A DNA stretch of 58,616 nt from Sphingomonas canadensis. GTDB lineage: Bacteria > Pseudomonadota > Alphaproteobacteria > Sphingomonadales > Sphingomonadaceae. How positions within the stretch are numbered: position 1 is the first letter of the stretch; each line of letters starts with the position of its first letter. Positions 24,397 through 32,105 of this stretch are shown here, one piece after another. The position numbers were made by a program, and so were the translations under genes. The DNA is taken from positions 1 through 58,616 of the forward strand of contig NZ_JAPDRA010000014.1 of the NCBI RefSeq assembly GCF_026013525.1. The letters run 5' to 3'. Below the pieces are notes generated by a model, which was not told where the DNA came from, did not search any database, and was given only the letters and a program-made list of their open reading frames with translations.

Positions 24397-25697
24397 TGCG
24401 CGATGGTACCGGCGTGAAGGGCGACACGAAGGGCGATTGGCAGCCGGCGACCATCTATTCGCTCGGCTTCCTCACGCTGATCGCCACCTTCAACTATCTC
24501 GATCGCTCGCTGCTGGGCCTCGCGCTGCCCGCGATCAAGGCGGAGATGCATGTCTCCGATACGGTGCTGGGGCTCGTCTCCGGGCTGGCCTTCGTGCTCT
24601 TCTACTCGATCCTGGGCGTGCCGATCGCCTGGGCGGCGGATCGCTGGAACCGGCGCAACATCATCGCGACCGGTTTCGCCTTCTGGAGCCTGATGACCGC
24701 GCTTTCGGGCATGGTGGGCAATATCTGGCAGCTCGCCATCGCCCGGTTCCTGATGGGCGCGGGCGAAGCGGCGGGGCTGGCGCCCTCTTCCTCGATGATA
24801 TCGGACCTGTTCCGCGCGCGGCGCCGCCCGCTGGCGATGGCGATCTTCGGCACCTCCAGCGCGATCGCGGGAATAGCCTTCTTCCCGATCATCGGATGGA
24901 TCGGCCAGCATCACGGCTGGCGCTCGATGTTCCTGGTGTCGGGCATTCCCGGCGTGCTGCTCGCGCTGATCTTCCTTCTCACCGTCCGCGAGCCCGCGCG
25001 CGGCGGCAGGGACGAGGCCGCCGCTCCCGCCCGCCCCGCCGGAATCGCCGAAACGGCGCGCTTCCTGGCCGGTTCGCGCGCCTATCTGCTGCTGGTCGCG
25101 GGGGCGACCTTCATGGGCGCCAATCTGTTCGCGGCCGCGGCCTGGGCGCCCACCTTCCTGGCGCGCGTCCACGGCATGAGCCTGAGCGAGATCGCGGTGG
25201 CGCTGGGCACGGTGCGCGGGGCGCTGGCGACGCTGGGGATCCTGACCGCGGGCGTGCTGATCGACCGGCTGGGGCGTGACCGGCCGAAGGTGCGCGCGCG
25301 CATTCCCGCCATCGCCTGCTTCGTCGCGGGGCCGGCGGAGGCGCTGTTCCTGCTCGGCGAGCCAGGGTGGCTATGGATGACGGGCTTCGCCTTCTCCAGC
25401 CTGTTCGTGCTCGCCTATCAGGGGCCGGCCTTCGCGCTGGGGATGAGCGTGGTGCGTGCGCCGATGCGCGCGGTGGCGACCTCGATCATGGTCTTTTCCG
25501 CCGCGCTGCTGGGCCAGGTGTTCGGGCCGCTGATCGTGGGCATGCTCAACGACGCGATGGCGCCGGAGCTGGGCGCGAAGGCGGTGCGTTATTCGATGCT
25601 GGTCGGTGCGATCACGCCGGTGTTGGCGGGCGTGATGTTCTGGCTGGCGGGCAACCGGATCGAGGCGGACGCCGCCCGCGCCTCGGCCCCGGCCTGA
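24396..25697 (+). CDS. MFS transporter
   Basis: 433 residues, about 12 membrane helices. The loop 2-3 motif reads AWAADRWNRRNII, and TM4-5 has RFLMGAGEAAGLAP, as in the anion:cation symporter and Spns-like group common in sphingomonads. The TM1 segment FLTLIATFNYLDRSLLGLA carries the Asp-Arg typical of organic-acid transporters. The start overlaps the oxygenase stop. It probably moves an aromatic acid or aldehyde substrate or product across the inner membrane after TonB-dependent uptake, by context. Confidence 0.9.
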   Translation: MRDGTGVKGDTKGDWQPATIYSLGFLTLIATFNYLDRSLLGLALPAIKAEMHVSDTVLGLVSGLAFVLFYSILGVPIAWAADRWNRRNIIATGFAFWSLMTALSGMVGNIWQLAIARFLMGAGEAAGLAPSSSMISDLFRARRRPLAMAIFGTSSAIAGIAFFPIIGWIGQHHGWRSMFLVSGIPGVLLALIFLLTVREPARGGRDEAAAPARPAGIAETARFLAGSRAYLLLVAGATFMGANLFAAAAWAPTFLARVHGMSLSEIAVALGTVRGALATLGILTAGVLIDRLGRDRPKVRARIPAIACFVAGPAEALFLLGEPGWLWMTGFAFSSLFVLAYQGPAFALGMSVVRAPMRAVATSIMVFSAALLGQVFGPLIVGMLNDAMAPELGAKAVRYSMLVGAITPVLAGVMFWLAGNRIEADAARASAPA

Positions 25698-25717
25698 CGC
25701 ACGCGGCGGCGCGGACC

Positions 25718-26170
25718 CTATGGCAGCGGGGTGACCAGCACCGAAGCGGGCGGGGCATCGTCCGCGCCCGGCTTCCAGCTCAGCTTCACGCGCCGCGTGC
25801 GCGATCCGATCTCGCCGCTCGCGTCGTCCATCGTGCTTTCGTTCAGCTCCAGCGTGACCTGCCCCGGCGCTTCGGCGACCACGCTATAGTCGAGGAAATC
25901 GCCGATCTTGAACACGCTCCAGCCATCGGCGGGCGATCCGAAGAAGGCGATATAGGTGTAGAGCCCGTTCATCGCCGGATCGCCGCCCGCGGTGCCGAAC
26001 AGCTTCACGGTCGTTTCCTGTTTTTCCAGTTCGGTAAGCTTCACCACTGCGGCGCTCGACTGGAGCGTCTCGTCGGTGTCGGGGGCCAGGTTTTCGGAGC
26101 CGGTCTGCGCCCATGCGGGCAGCGGCGCGGCGATGGCGGCGGCGGTAAGTGCGATGGCAAGGCTAAGCAT
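25718..26170 (-). CDS. Secreted protein, last gene of the SPFH/SpeD operon
   Basis: 150 residues. The signal peptide is MLSLAIALTAAAIAAPLPAWAQ. The mature part is a small beta-rich domain with no recognised family. It starts with charged helix text (TDETLQSSAAVVKLTELEKQ), then VKLFGTAGGDPAMNGLYTYIAFF and KIGDFLDYSVVAEAPGQVTLELNES. The ATG at 26170 has GGGGAG upstream; a TTG at 26206 would prefix non-signal sequence. It lies 45 bp after speD on the same strand and 20 bp from the convergent MFS gene. A periplasmic partner of the membrane proteins of this operon is the simplest reading. Confidence 0.75.
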   Translation of the reverse strand: MLSLAIALTAAAIAAPLPAWAQTGSENLAPDTDETLQSSAAVVKLTELEKQETTVKLFGTAGGDPAMNGLYTYIAFFGSPADGWSVFKIGDFLDYSVVAEAPGQVTLELNESTMDDASGEIGSRTRRVKLSWKPGADDAPPASVLVTPLP

Positions 26171-26215
26171 CCGATCTCCCCGATTCGGTCGTGACGCAAC
26201 CGTCATAGCATGGGC

Positions 26216-26584
26216 TCAGGCCAGAAGCCCCGCATAGCGCCGCGCCAGCAGCGTGCGGTGCGTCACCCGCCCGCCCAGCATCGCCACAATCGTCTCCAGC
26301 GCCGCCTCGATCCCGTCCGGCCGGCCGCACATGAAGATATCGACGCAGGCGGTGCCATATTCGGGCCAGCTATGGATCGAGATGTGCGATTCCGCGAGCA
26401 GCGCCACGCCCGTAACCCCCTGCCCCGCCCCGAAGGCATGGAGCCGGACCTCGAGCAGCGTCGCGCCCGCCGCCGCGGCTGCTTCGGTCAGGCAGCGTTC
26501 GATCCAGGCCGCGTCGTCCAGCCGGCTGCAGCCCGCCAGGTCGGCGATCAGATGTTGGCCTTCGCGGGGCGGGGAAACGGTCAC
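26216..26584 (-). CDS. speD: S-adenosylmethionine decarboxylase proenzyme (SpeD)
   Basis: 122 residues, the prokaryotic class 1B length. The self-cleavage site is Glu65-Ser66 in LLAESHISIHSWPE, where Ser66 becomes the pyruvoyl group. His71 and Cys86 (VDIFMCG) occupy the expected +5 and +20 positions. The enzyme makes decarboxylated AdoMet, the aminopropyl donor. It overlaps the upstream oxidoreductase by 4 bp. There is no canonical speE or polyamine uptake gene; instead the donor would feed the membrane-embedded spermidine-synthase-like protein two genes upstream, which points to a dedicated product rather than bulk spermidine. Confidence 0.93.
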   Translation of the reverse strand: MTVSPPREGQHLIADLAGCSRLDDAAWIERCLTEAAAAAGATLLEVRLHAFGAGQGVTGVALLAESHISIHSWPEYGTACVDIFMCGRPDGIEAALETIVAMLGGRVTHRTLLARRYAGLLA

Positions 26585-28188
26585 AGCAAAGTCTCATGGG
26601 CATGGCCGAGGTGCGCCATCGCGGCCTCGGCGGCGTGGACGCCGCGATAATGCGCTTCCTCGAACAGGGACAGCCCGCTGATGTCGCTATGCGCCAGGAA
26701 CAGCGGCGGTGCGGGCGGCGCGGCGTCAGCGCGATCGAGGAAACCGGGCACCGGGCGGATCATCGCATGACCCCAGCGCCACAGGTCGATGCGGCGGATC
26801 GCGCCCTCCAGCTCCGGGTTCGACACCAGCAGGTCGTCGCGCACGATCCGCTTCCATTCCTCCGCCGGCCGATCGACCAGCAGGCGGCGCGCATCGGCGG
26901 GCGCCATATCCGACAGCGGCAGATACCAGGTCAGCACCGTCCCCGCGCTGATCGCCGCGGGCCCCTGATGCGTCGCGACGACATAGCCCAGCGCCTCGCT
27001 CGCCGCCGAGACATTGTCCCAGGCCAGCGGCACGCCCCGGCCGCGCGGCATCCGGTCCACGGTAACGTTGGCGACCAGCCAGGGCGCATAGCCGAAGCCC
27101 TCCGTCCCGCCCGCCTCCGGACAGACGCGCGCAGCCACGAAGCGCGGCATCGCCAGGATCGCGGCGCGCGCGCTCAGCCGCACCGTATCGCCGCGCCGCG
27201 CGTCGAAGGCGTCGATGGCCAGGCCGTCGCCGTCGCGCGCGACACGGTGGACGATCATCCCCGGCGCGATCCGCCCGCCCAGCCGCTCCGCCATGCCGCG
27301 CGCCAGCCGGGCGTTGCCCTCCGGCCAGGTCAGCTCGTTGCCGCCTGCCCCGTCCGCCGCCCAGCCGCGCCGCGCCGCGAAATAATGGATTCCGGCCCAG
27401 GCGGAGACGTCCCCCGGCTCGGTGCCGTAATCGTCGCGCATCGCATAGCGGACGTGCGCCCGCAGCACCGGCGAGCGCCAGCCCTGCGCATCGAGCCAGG
27501 CGGCGAAGCTCTGCCGGTCGAGCGCGCGCAGCTCCGCATCACGCGAGCTATAGGCCATGGGCACGGCGAAGGCGGGGCGCCCGTCGCTGCCCGTCCGCGC
27601 GGAGAACCCCGCCATCGCCTGCTGGAAGGCGGCAAGGTCGCGCCGGTCGGCGGGGCTCAGGCCGGTGCGCGGGATCAACCCTTCCTGCCAGCGTCCCTGC
27701 CAGAAGATCCGCTCCTGAAGGTCGGCGCAGAGCTGGGCGGGATCATAGACGGGCACGCCGTCGCGATCGCCCGTGATCATGCCGAGCTGGCGGAGCATCA
27801 GCCGCAGCGCCCCCGCCTCGCGGTTCGGCACCGGCAGATAATGGGCGCCGAGCGGATAGGCGGAGACTGCGTTGGCCCCGCCGCGCGCGTTGCCGCCGAT
27901 ACTGTCCTCCAGCTCCAGCAGCCGGAAGCCGCCGAACTCCGCCTCCGCCAGCCGCCACCCGGCCGCCAGGCCCGCGATGCCGCCGCCCGCGATCACCACC
28001 TCCGCCTTCTCGAACCGGCCAGGCGCCGGGAAGCCGCCGTCGCGCAGCCGGTGCCCGCGCACCATGTCCGCGCCCGCCAGCTCGCCGGGCGGCAGCGGCG
28101 GATCGCGCAGCGCCAGCGCCCCCGCGCCGCCAGCGCAGACCACCGCCCCCGCCCCGATGCCCAGCACCGCGCGCCGGTCAGCCTTCAT
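26581..28188 (-). CDS. Tat-exported FAD-dependent amine-oxidase-like oxidoreductase
   Basis: 535 residues. The N-terminus KADRRAVLGIGAGAVVC is a twin-arginine-like signal or anchor. A Rossmann FAD motif at ~63-90 reads VVIAGGGIAGLAAGWRLAEA, followed by LLELEDSIGGNARGG. The overall layout resembles flavin amine oxidases and protoporphyrinogen/phytoene-type enzymes. The end FLAHSDISGLSLFEEAHYRG resembles the FAD-closing segment of that group. In an operon with SpeD and an aminopropyltransferase it may oxidise a polyamine-like adduct, which is an inference. It overlaps the upstream gene by 11 bp and speD by 4 bp. Confidence 0.8.
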   Translation of the reverse strand: MKADRRAVLGIGAGAVVCAGGAGALALRDPPLPPGELAGADMVRGHRLRDGGFPAPGRFEKAEVVIAGGGIAGLAAGWRLAEAEFGGFRLLELEDSIGGNARGGANAVSAYPLGAHYLPVPNREAGALRLMLRQLGMITGDRDGVPVYDPAQLCADLQERIFWQGRWQEGLIPRTGLSPADRRDLAAFQQAMAGFSARTGSDGRPAFAVPMAYSSRDAELRALDRQSFAAWLDAQGWRSPVLRAHVRYAMRDDYGTEPGDVSAWAGIHYFAARRGWAADGAGGNELTWPEGNARLARGMAERLGGRIAPGMIVHRVARDGDGLAIDAFDARRGDTVRLSARAAILAMPRFVAARVCPEAGGTEGFGYAPWLVANVTVDRMPRGRGVPLAWDNVSAASEALGYVVATHQGPAAISAGTVLTWYLPLSDMAPADARRLLVDRPAEEWKRIVRDDLLVSNPELEGAIRRIDLWRWGHAMIRPVPGFLDRADAAPPAPPLFLAHSDISGLSLFEEAHYRGVHAAEAAMAHLGHAHETLL

Positions 28189-29710
28189 ATTTGCCCCAGG
28201 CCTCGGCGAACTCGCGCACCAGTATCTGGTTGTCGAGCCGGTTCACCCCGGTGGGGCGCCGCGCCATATCCGGCGGGAAGTCATAGAGCTGCGGCTCGGT
28301 CGCCGCGGTCAGGAACCGGCCCTCGGGGAAGCGCGCCTGGGCGGGAATCGCGCCCCTGGCCGCCAGGATGAAACCCCATTCGCCGAAGCTGGGGACATAG
28401 GCGTGATAGCCCCGTGCCGTCAGGCCTGCGGCCTCGATGGTGGTCGCCACGGTCCAATATGCCTTGGGCGCGACCAGCGGCGAGGTGCTCTGCACCACCA
28501 TCATCCCGCCGGGCGCCAGCAGCCGCGCGGCGGCGCGATAGAAAGTCTCGGTATAAAGCTTGCCGATCGAATAATCGACGGGATCGGGGAAATCGACGAT
28601 GATCGCGTCATAGCTGCCGGTCGCCTCGCGCGCCCAGCGAAAGCCGTCGGCGTTGATCACGCGAGTGCGCGGATCGGTAAGCGATCCCTTGTTCAGCGCG
28701 GTCAGCATGCCGCTCTTCTGGAACAATCCGGTCATGCCGGGGTCCAGGTCCACCAGCGTCAGGCTGCGCACCTGGGGGTATCGCAGCACCTCGCGCGCGG
28801 CCAGCCCGTCGCCGCCGCCCAGGATCAGCACGTTGCGCGGGTCCGCCACCCGCCCCATCGCCGGATGCACCAGCGCCTCGTGATAGCGATATTCGTCGCG
28901 CGACGAGAATTGGAGGTTGCCGTTGAGGTAAAGCCGCAGGTCGGCGTCGCGCCGGGTGATCACGATCCGCTGGAAGCGCGTCGATTCGGCATAGATCACC
29001 GGCTCGCCATAGCCCGCCACCTCCGCCCAGCGCTGGAGCCGGTCCGAAGCCGCGAAGCCCGCCGCCAGCGCGATCAGGATCAGCACCGCCGCCACCCTCT
29101 CCATCCTCAGCCGCCCGCCGCGCGGCAGCACCATCAGCAGCGCCAGCGCGACCGCCGCGTTGAGGAACCCGAAGGCGAACCCCGTCCGGATCATCCCCAG
29201 ATAGGGCATCAGCACCAGCGGGAAGAGCAGCGACGCCGCCAGCGCGCCGACATAATCGAAGGTAAGGACGTTGGAGACCACCTCGCGGAAATCGAAGCCG
29301 CGCAGGATTCGGATCAGCAGCGGAATCTCCAGCCCCACCAGGAAGCCGATCGCCAGCACCAGCCCATAGAGCGCGACACGGAAGTGATCGACGATCGGAA
29401 ACAGCAGGAACAGCCCCGCCGCCGAGAATCCGCCCAGCACCGCGATCAGCAGCTCGACACGGACGAACAGCCGCAGCTCGTCGCGCTTCACATAGCGCGA
29501 GCACCAGCTCCCCATGCCCATCGCGAACAGATAGCTGCCGATCACCGTGGAGAACTGGGTGACGCTGTCGCCCAGCAGATAGCTGGCCAGCGTGCTCGCC
29601 AGCAGTTCGTAGATCAGCCCGCAGGTCGCCACCACGAAGGCGGATGCGAGCAGCGCCGCGGCGGGCGCGGACGCGAAGGTGCGGGTTGTGGCCGGATCGC
29701 CTTCAGCCAT
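28178..29710 (-). CDS. Membrane-embedded spermidine-synthase-like protein
   Basis: 510 residues. The N-terminal half has about seven membrane helices (for example ALLASAFVVATCGLIYELLA, AVALALLMVLP). The C-terminal ~260 residues form a spermidine-synthase/Rossmann methyltransferase domain: RDEYRYHEALVHPAM, LILGGGDGLAAREVLRY, LTLVDLDPGM and IIVDFPDPVDYSIGKLYT. The GGGDG and the D-x-PDP motifs are those that bind decarboxylated AdoMet and the amine in SpeE. The membrane fusion suggests a lipid or membrane-protein acceptor, or a transported amine. The start is ATG 29710, which overlaps the DUF350 gene; upstream frame is not conserved. Confidence 0.88.
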   Translation of the reverse strand: MAEGDPATTRTFASAPAAALLASAFVVATCGLIYELLASTLASYLLGDSVTQFSTVIGSYLFAMGMGSWCSRYVKRDELRLFVRVELLIAVLGGFSAAGLFLLFPIVDHFRVALYGLVLAIGFLVGLEIPLLIRILRGFDFREVVSNVLTFDYVGALAASLLFPLVLMPYLGMIRTGFAFGFLNAAVALALLMVLPRGGRLRMERVAAVLILIALAAGFAASDRLQRWAEVAGYGEPVIYAESTRFQRIVITRRDADLRLYLNGNLQFSSRDEYRYHEALVHPAMGRVADPRNVLILGGGDGLAAREVLRYPQVRSLTLVDLDPGMTGLFQKSGMLTALNKGSLTDPRTRVINADGFRWAREATGSYDAIIVDFPDPVDYSIGKLYTETFYRAAARLLAPGGMMVVQSTSPLVAPKAYWTVATTIEAAGLTARGYHAYVPSFGEWGFILAARGAIPAQARFPEGRFLTAATEPQLYDFPPDMARRPTGVNRLDNQILVREFAEAWGKYEG

Positions 29711-29915
29711 GAATCGCGGCGGCGACGATGATCGCCAGCCCGATCGCCACCGCGCCAGCGAAGATCGCCACCGCGACATTCTGCTTCTTCTCGATCTCTT
29801 CCCACAGCTTGCCGGGGGTAAGCAGGTCGAGGATCACGAAGCCGATGACGAAAACCACCATGCCGACAGCGGCATAGAGCAAGGTGCTGAGAAAGGCCGG
29901 AAGCGTGGTATCCAT
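29703..29915 (-). CDS. DUF350 family small membrane protein
   Basis: 70 residues with two membrane helices (LYAAVGMVVFVIGFVILDLL and VAVAIFAGAVAIGLAIIVAA) separated by the conserved TPGKLWEEIEKKQN loop. This is half the size of the usual duplicated DUF350/YjfL proteins. The start is the ATG at 29915, six bases after AGGAG; a TTG at 29921 is less likely. YjfL-type proteins recur near polyamine- and glutathionylspermidine-related genes, but their function is not known. It overlaps the aminopropyltransferase-like gene by 8 bp. Confidence 0.8.
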   Translation of the reverse strand: MDTTLPAFLSTLLYAAVGMVVFVIGFVILDLLTPGKLWEEIEKKQNVAVAIFAGAVAIGLAIIVAAAIHG

Positions 29916-29924
29916 GTCCAACTC

Positions 29925-30077
29925 CTATTTGTGGGTGGGGCCGTAGATGCCCGCGCGCGCGCCGCCATGCGCGCGTCCGCCCTCGGCAAAGGGCGAGTAG
30001 CCGAAGATGCCCGCGGCCAGGAAGCCGGCGATCACCGCCAGACACCATAGCGCGTAGAAGAAGGTGCCGCGGCCCAT
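29925..30077 (-). CDS. 50-residue single-helix membrane peptide
   Basis: ATG 30077 to TAG 29925 encodes MGRGTFFYALWCLAVIAGFL... followed by AGIFGYSPFAEGG and the hydrophilic tail ARAGIYGPTHK. There is one membrane helix and a short Gly-rich, His-containing tail. GAGGAGGACT precedes it, and its ATG overlaps the TGA of the large DUF4178-like gene (TGATG), which argues for translation. It is too short for usual gene-length limits and resembles small 'UPF'-type helper peptides placed between DUF4178 and DUF350 genes. No family is claimed. Confidence 0.65.
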   Translation of the reverse strand: MGRGTFFYALWCLAVIAGFLAAGIFGYSPFAEGGRAHGGARAGIYGPTHK

Positions 30078-31429
30078 CAGTCCTCCTCATCCTCACTCGT
30101 CCGGAACAGCGCGGCCGCGCCGGTCGGATCGAAATCGCTTTCGCCCTGGCGCGCCTGCTCGAAGCGGACATGACGGAACAGGCCCCACAGCAGCGGCAGC
30201 AGCAGCAGGATCGCGGCGACGATCAGGTTGGCGCCGTAAAGGCCGCCGGTGCGCACCAGGATGCCCACGCGCGGCGCATTGCCTGCGTCCATCCATCCGT
30301 CGAACGTCTGCTGATAGCCGCCGTCCCACTTGTTGCCGCGATATTCGACGATCAGGTCGTATTCGCCCCGCGGCACGCTCGCCATCGAGACCTGCGAAGC
30401 GCGCGATCCCTCGCTCCACGCCCCGTCGGAATCGACACCGTTATAGCGTTCGGCGGCGCCATAGGCCTCGTACACCTTCTGGTCGGCGCGGTTGACCAGC
30501 GAATAATCCAGATCGAGCCAGCCGTTCTCCAGCCGCGGCACCTCCGCGCGGATCTCGACGCGCTGATAGGGCCGGTCGAAACGCAACGGCCCAATGGTCA
30601 CGGTCTGCTCGCCGGTGACGCCGGCGGAAACGGGAAACCATCCCGCATCGCTCCAGCGTCCGCCCGCGAAGAAGACCATCAGCAACAGCAGGAAGCCGAG
30701 CGCGGCGCCCGCGACCTTCAGGCCCGTGCCGAGCCAGGCGCGGTGCGGCGAAACCATGTGCGGCGGCGGCGGCCAGGGCCGGCGCGGCACCCCGCTTACG
30801 CCGAATTCCGCCATCTCGGCGGGCGTCAGCAGCTTCAGCAGCGTCCAGCTCACCTCATTGGCGTTGCTCTCGCGCGAGAGCATCCAGCCCGGGCCTGCCC
30901 ATTCGGCGGACGCGACCCGCTCGCCCGCGGCGACCCGCCAGTAGAATTCGCCGATCACGCGATCCACCTGCACCTCGCGCTCGGCGAAGAAGCGGCGGAA
31001 CTCCATGTCGCCGATGCACAGCGTGTCATAGGTCAGGTAACCCGGCGTCATCGTCAGCAGCTCGCCGAAGCTCCAGCTCTGCCCGTCGGTGACCAGCCAG
31101 CGATAGCCGTAATAGGGATTGAACAGCAGATATTCTTCCCACGGCCAGGCGCCGTAGATCGAACGATCGAGGTGCCCGATCACCTCCCATTCGATGCCGT
31201 CATAGGTGCCACGCGTGCCGAGCGGGATGTCCAGCCCGGCGGCCATCTCATGATATTCGGTGATCAGCTTCACCGCGGCGTCGTTGACGTCCAGGATGCT
31301 GCCGCACGAGGGGCAGCCGACCGTGACCGAATATCCGGCCGCGCGCAGCGTTACCGCCGATCCGCACGACGGGCAGTTGAGCGCACGCACCGCGGGCTGC
31401 GGCCGCGGCGGGATCGCGTCAGCTTGCAT
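30077..31429 (-). CDS. Zinc-ribbon DUF4178-like membrane protein
   Basis: 450 residues. A double zinc knuckle is at ~18-43 (CPSCG and a second CPSCG). A DUF4178-type beta domain (~70-180) has LGTRGTYDGIEWEVIGHL, YLLFNPYYGYRWLV and FAEREVQVDRVIGEFYW. A membrane helix follows (~240-260, GAALGFLLLLMVFFAGG), then a Trp/Tyr-rich extracytoplasmic beta domain, a second helix (~412-430) and an acidic tail. The topology suggests a cytoplasmic sensor or adaptor head with a periplasmic domain. It overlaps the shorter paralogue upstream by 11 bp and the small membrane peptide downstream. The function is unknown. Confidence 0.8.
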   Translation of the reverse strand: MQADAIPPRPQPAVRALNCPSCGSAVTLRAAGYSVTVGCPSCGSILDVNDAAVKLITEYHEMAAGLDIPLGTRGTYDGIEWEVIGHLDRSIYGAWPWEEYLLFNPYYGYRWLVTDGQSWSFGELLTMTPGYLTYDTLCIGDMEFRRFFAEREVQVDRVIGEFYWRVAAGERVASAEWAGPGWMLSRESNANEVSWTLLKLLTPAEMAEFGVSGVPRRPWPPPPHMVSPHRAWLGTGLKVAGAALGFLLLLMVFFAGGRWSDAGWFPVSAGVTGEQTVTIGPLRFDRPYQRVEIRAEVPRLENGWLDLDYSLVNRADQKVYEAYGAAERYNGVDSDGAWSEGSRASQVSMASVPRGEYDLIVEYRGNKWDGGYQQTFDGWMDAGNAPRVGILVRTGGLYGANLIVAAILLLLPLLWGLFRHVRFEQARQGESDFDPTGAAALFRTSEDEED

Positions 31430-32093
31430 AGGCCGGCATCCCCCAACCCTCTATCGCGCGCAGCCCGGAAGGTTCCAGATCGCCGAGCAGCACGTAGCGG
31501 CCGGTGTAGAAGGTCGCCTCGTCGCGGTCGCGCTGCAGCGTGGCGCATTCGCCCGCCGGCCCCTTCAGGTCCACGCTATACACGCGCCAGCCCGGGGGCG
31601 CGGTGAAGGGCAGTTCCCCCTCGGCGGCGATGCACAGCACGTCGCGCGCGTCGCTCACCTGGTATTTGACGCCGCCATGCTGGGCTTCGACGCCCGGCAC
31701 TGCCTCGCCACCCTCGATCACGCGGCGCAGCGCCTTGGCCCGCACGCGCGCAACCGGCTCCTCGCGCAGCAGCATGAACAGCCCCATGGCGTCGCCCAGC
31801 CAGCCATAGGATCCGTCCTGGAACAGCAGCAGCCATTCGTTCCACGATCCGTCGGTCCATGCCCAGCGCACGCGGCCGACCACCTCGAACCCGATGCCGT
31901 CCGCGCGGCCGCGCATGCCGATCCGCACCGGGCTGACGTCGAACGGCAGCGCCGCCGCCTTGCCCACGGCGGATACGCCCGCGTCGTTGCGGACGAGCAG
32001 CGACTGGCAATAGTCGCATACCCGGCACGGCAGCGCCGGCGAACGGAACACGGCCTGAGCGCCGCAGTTCGGGCAGTTTAGGGTCAGCGTCAT
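31419..32093 (-). CDS. Zinc-ribbon DUF4178-like soluble protein
   Basis: 224 residues, shorter paralogue of the next gene. The zinc ribbon at ~7-30 has CPNCG and CRVCDYC. It is followed by the same DUF4178-type fold (IGMRGRADGIGFEVVGRV, WLLLFQDGSYGWLGDAMG) and a second beta region with VKYQVSDARDVLCIAAEGEL. There is no membrane helix, so it is probably cytoplasmic. It sits 12 bp after the SPFH gene. Two unequal copies side by side suggest duplication, with one copy gaining a membrane and periplasmic extension. Confidence 0.8.
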   Translation of the reverse strand: MTLTLNCPNCGAQAVFRSPALPCRVCDYCQSLLVRNDAGVSAVGKAAALPFDVSPVRIGMRGRADGIGFEVVGRVRWAWTDGSWNEWLLLFQDGSYGWLGDAMGLFMLLREEPVARVRAKALRRVIEGGEAVPGVEAQHGGVKYQVSDARDVLCIAAEGELPFTAPPGWRVYSVDLKGPAGECATLQRDRDEATFYTGRYVLLGDLEPSGLRAIEGWGMPAYAS

Positions 32094-32105
32094 CGGTGCT
32101 GAGGC

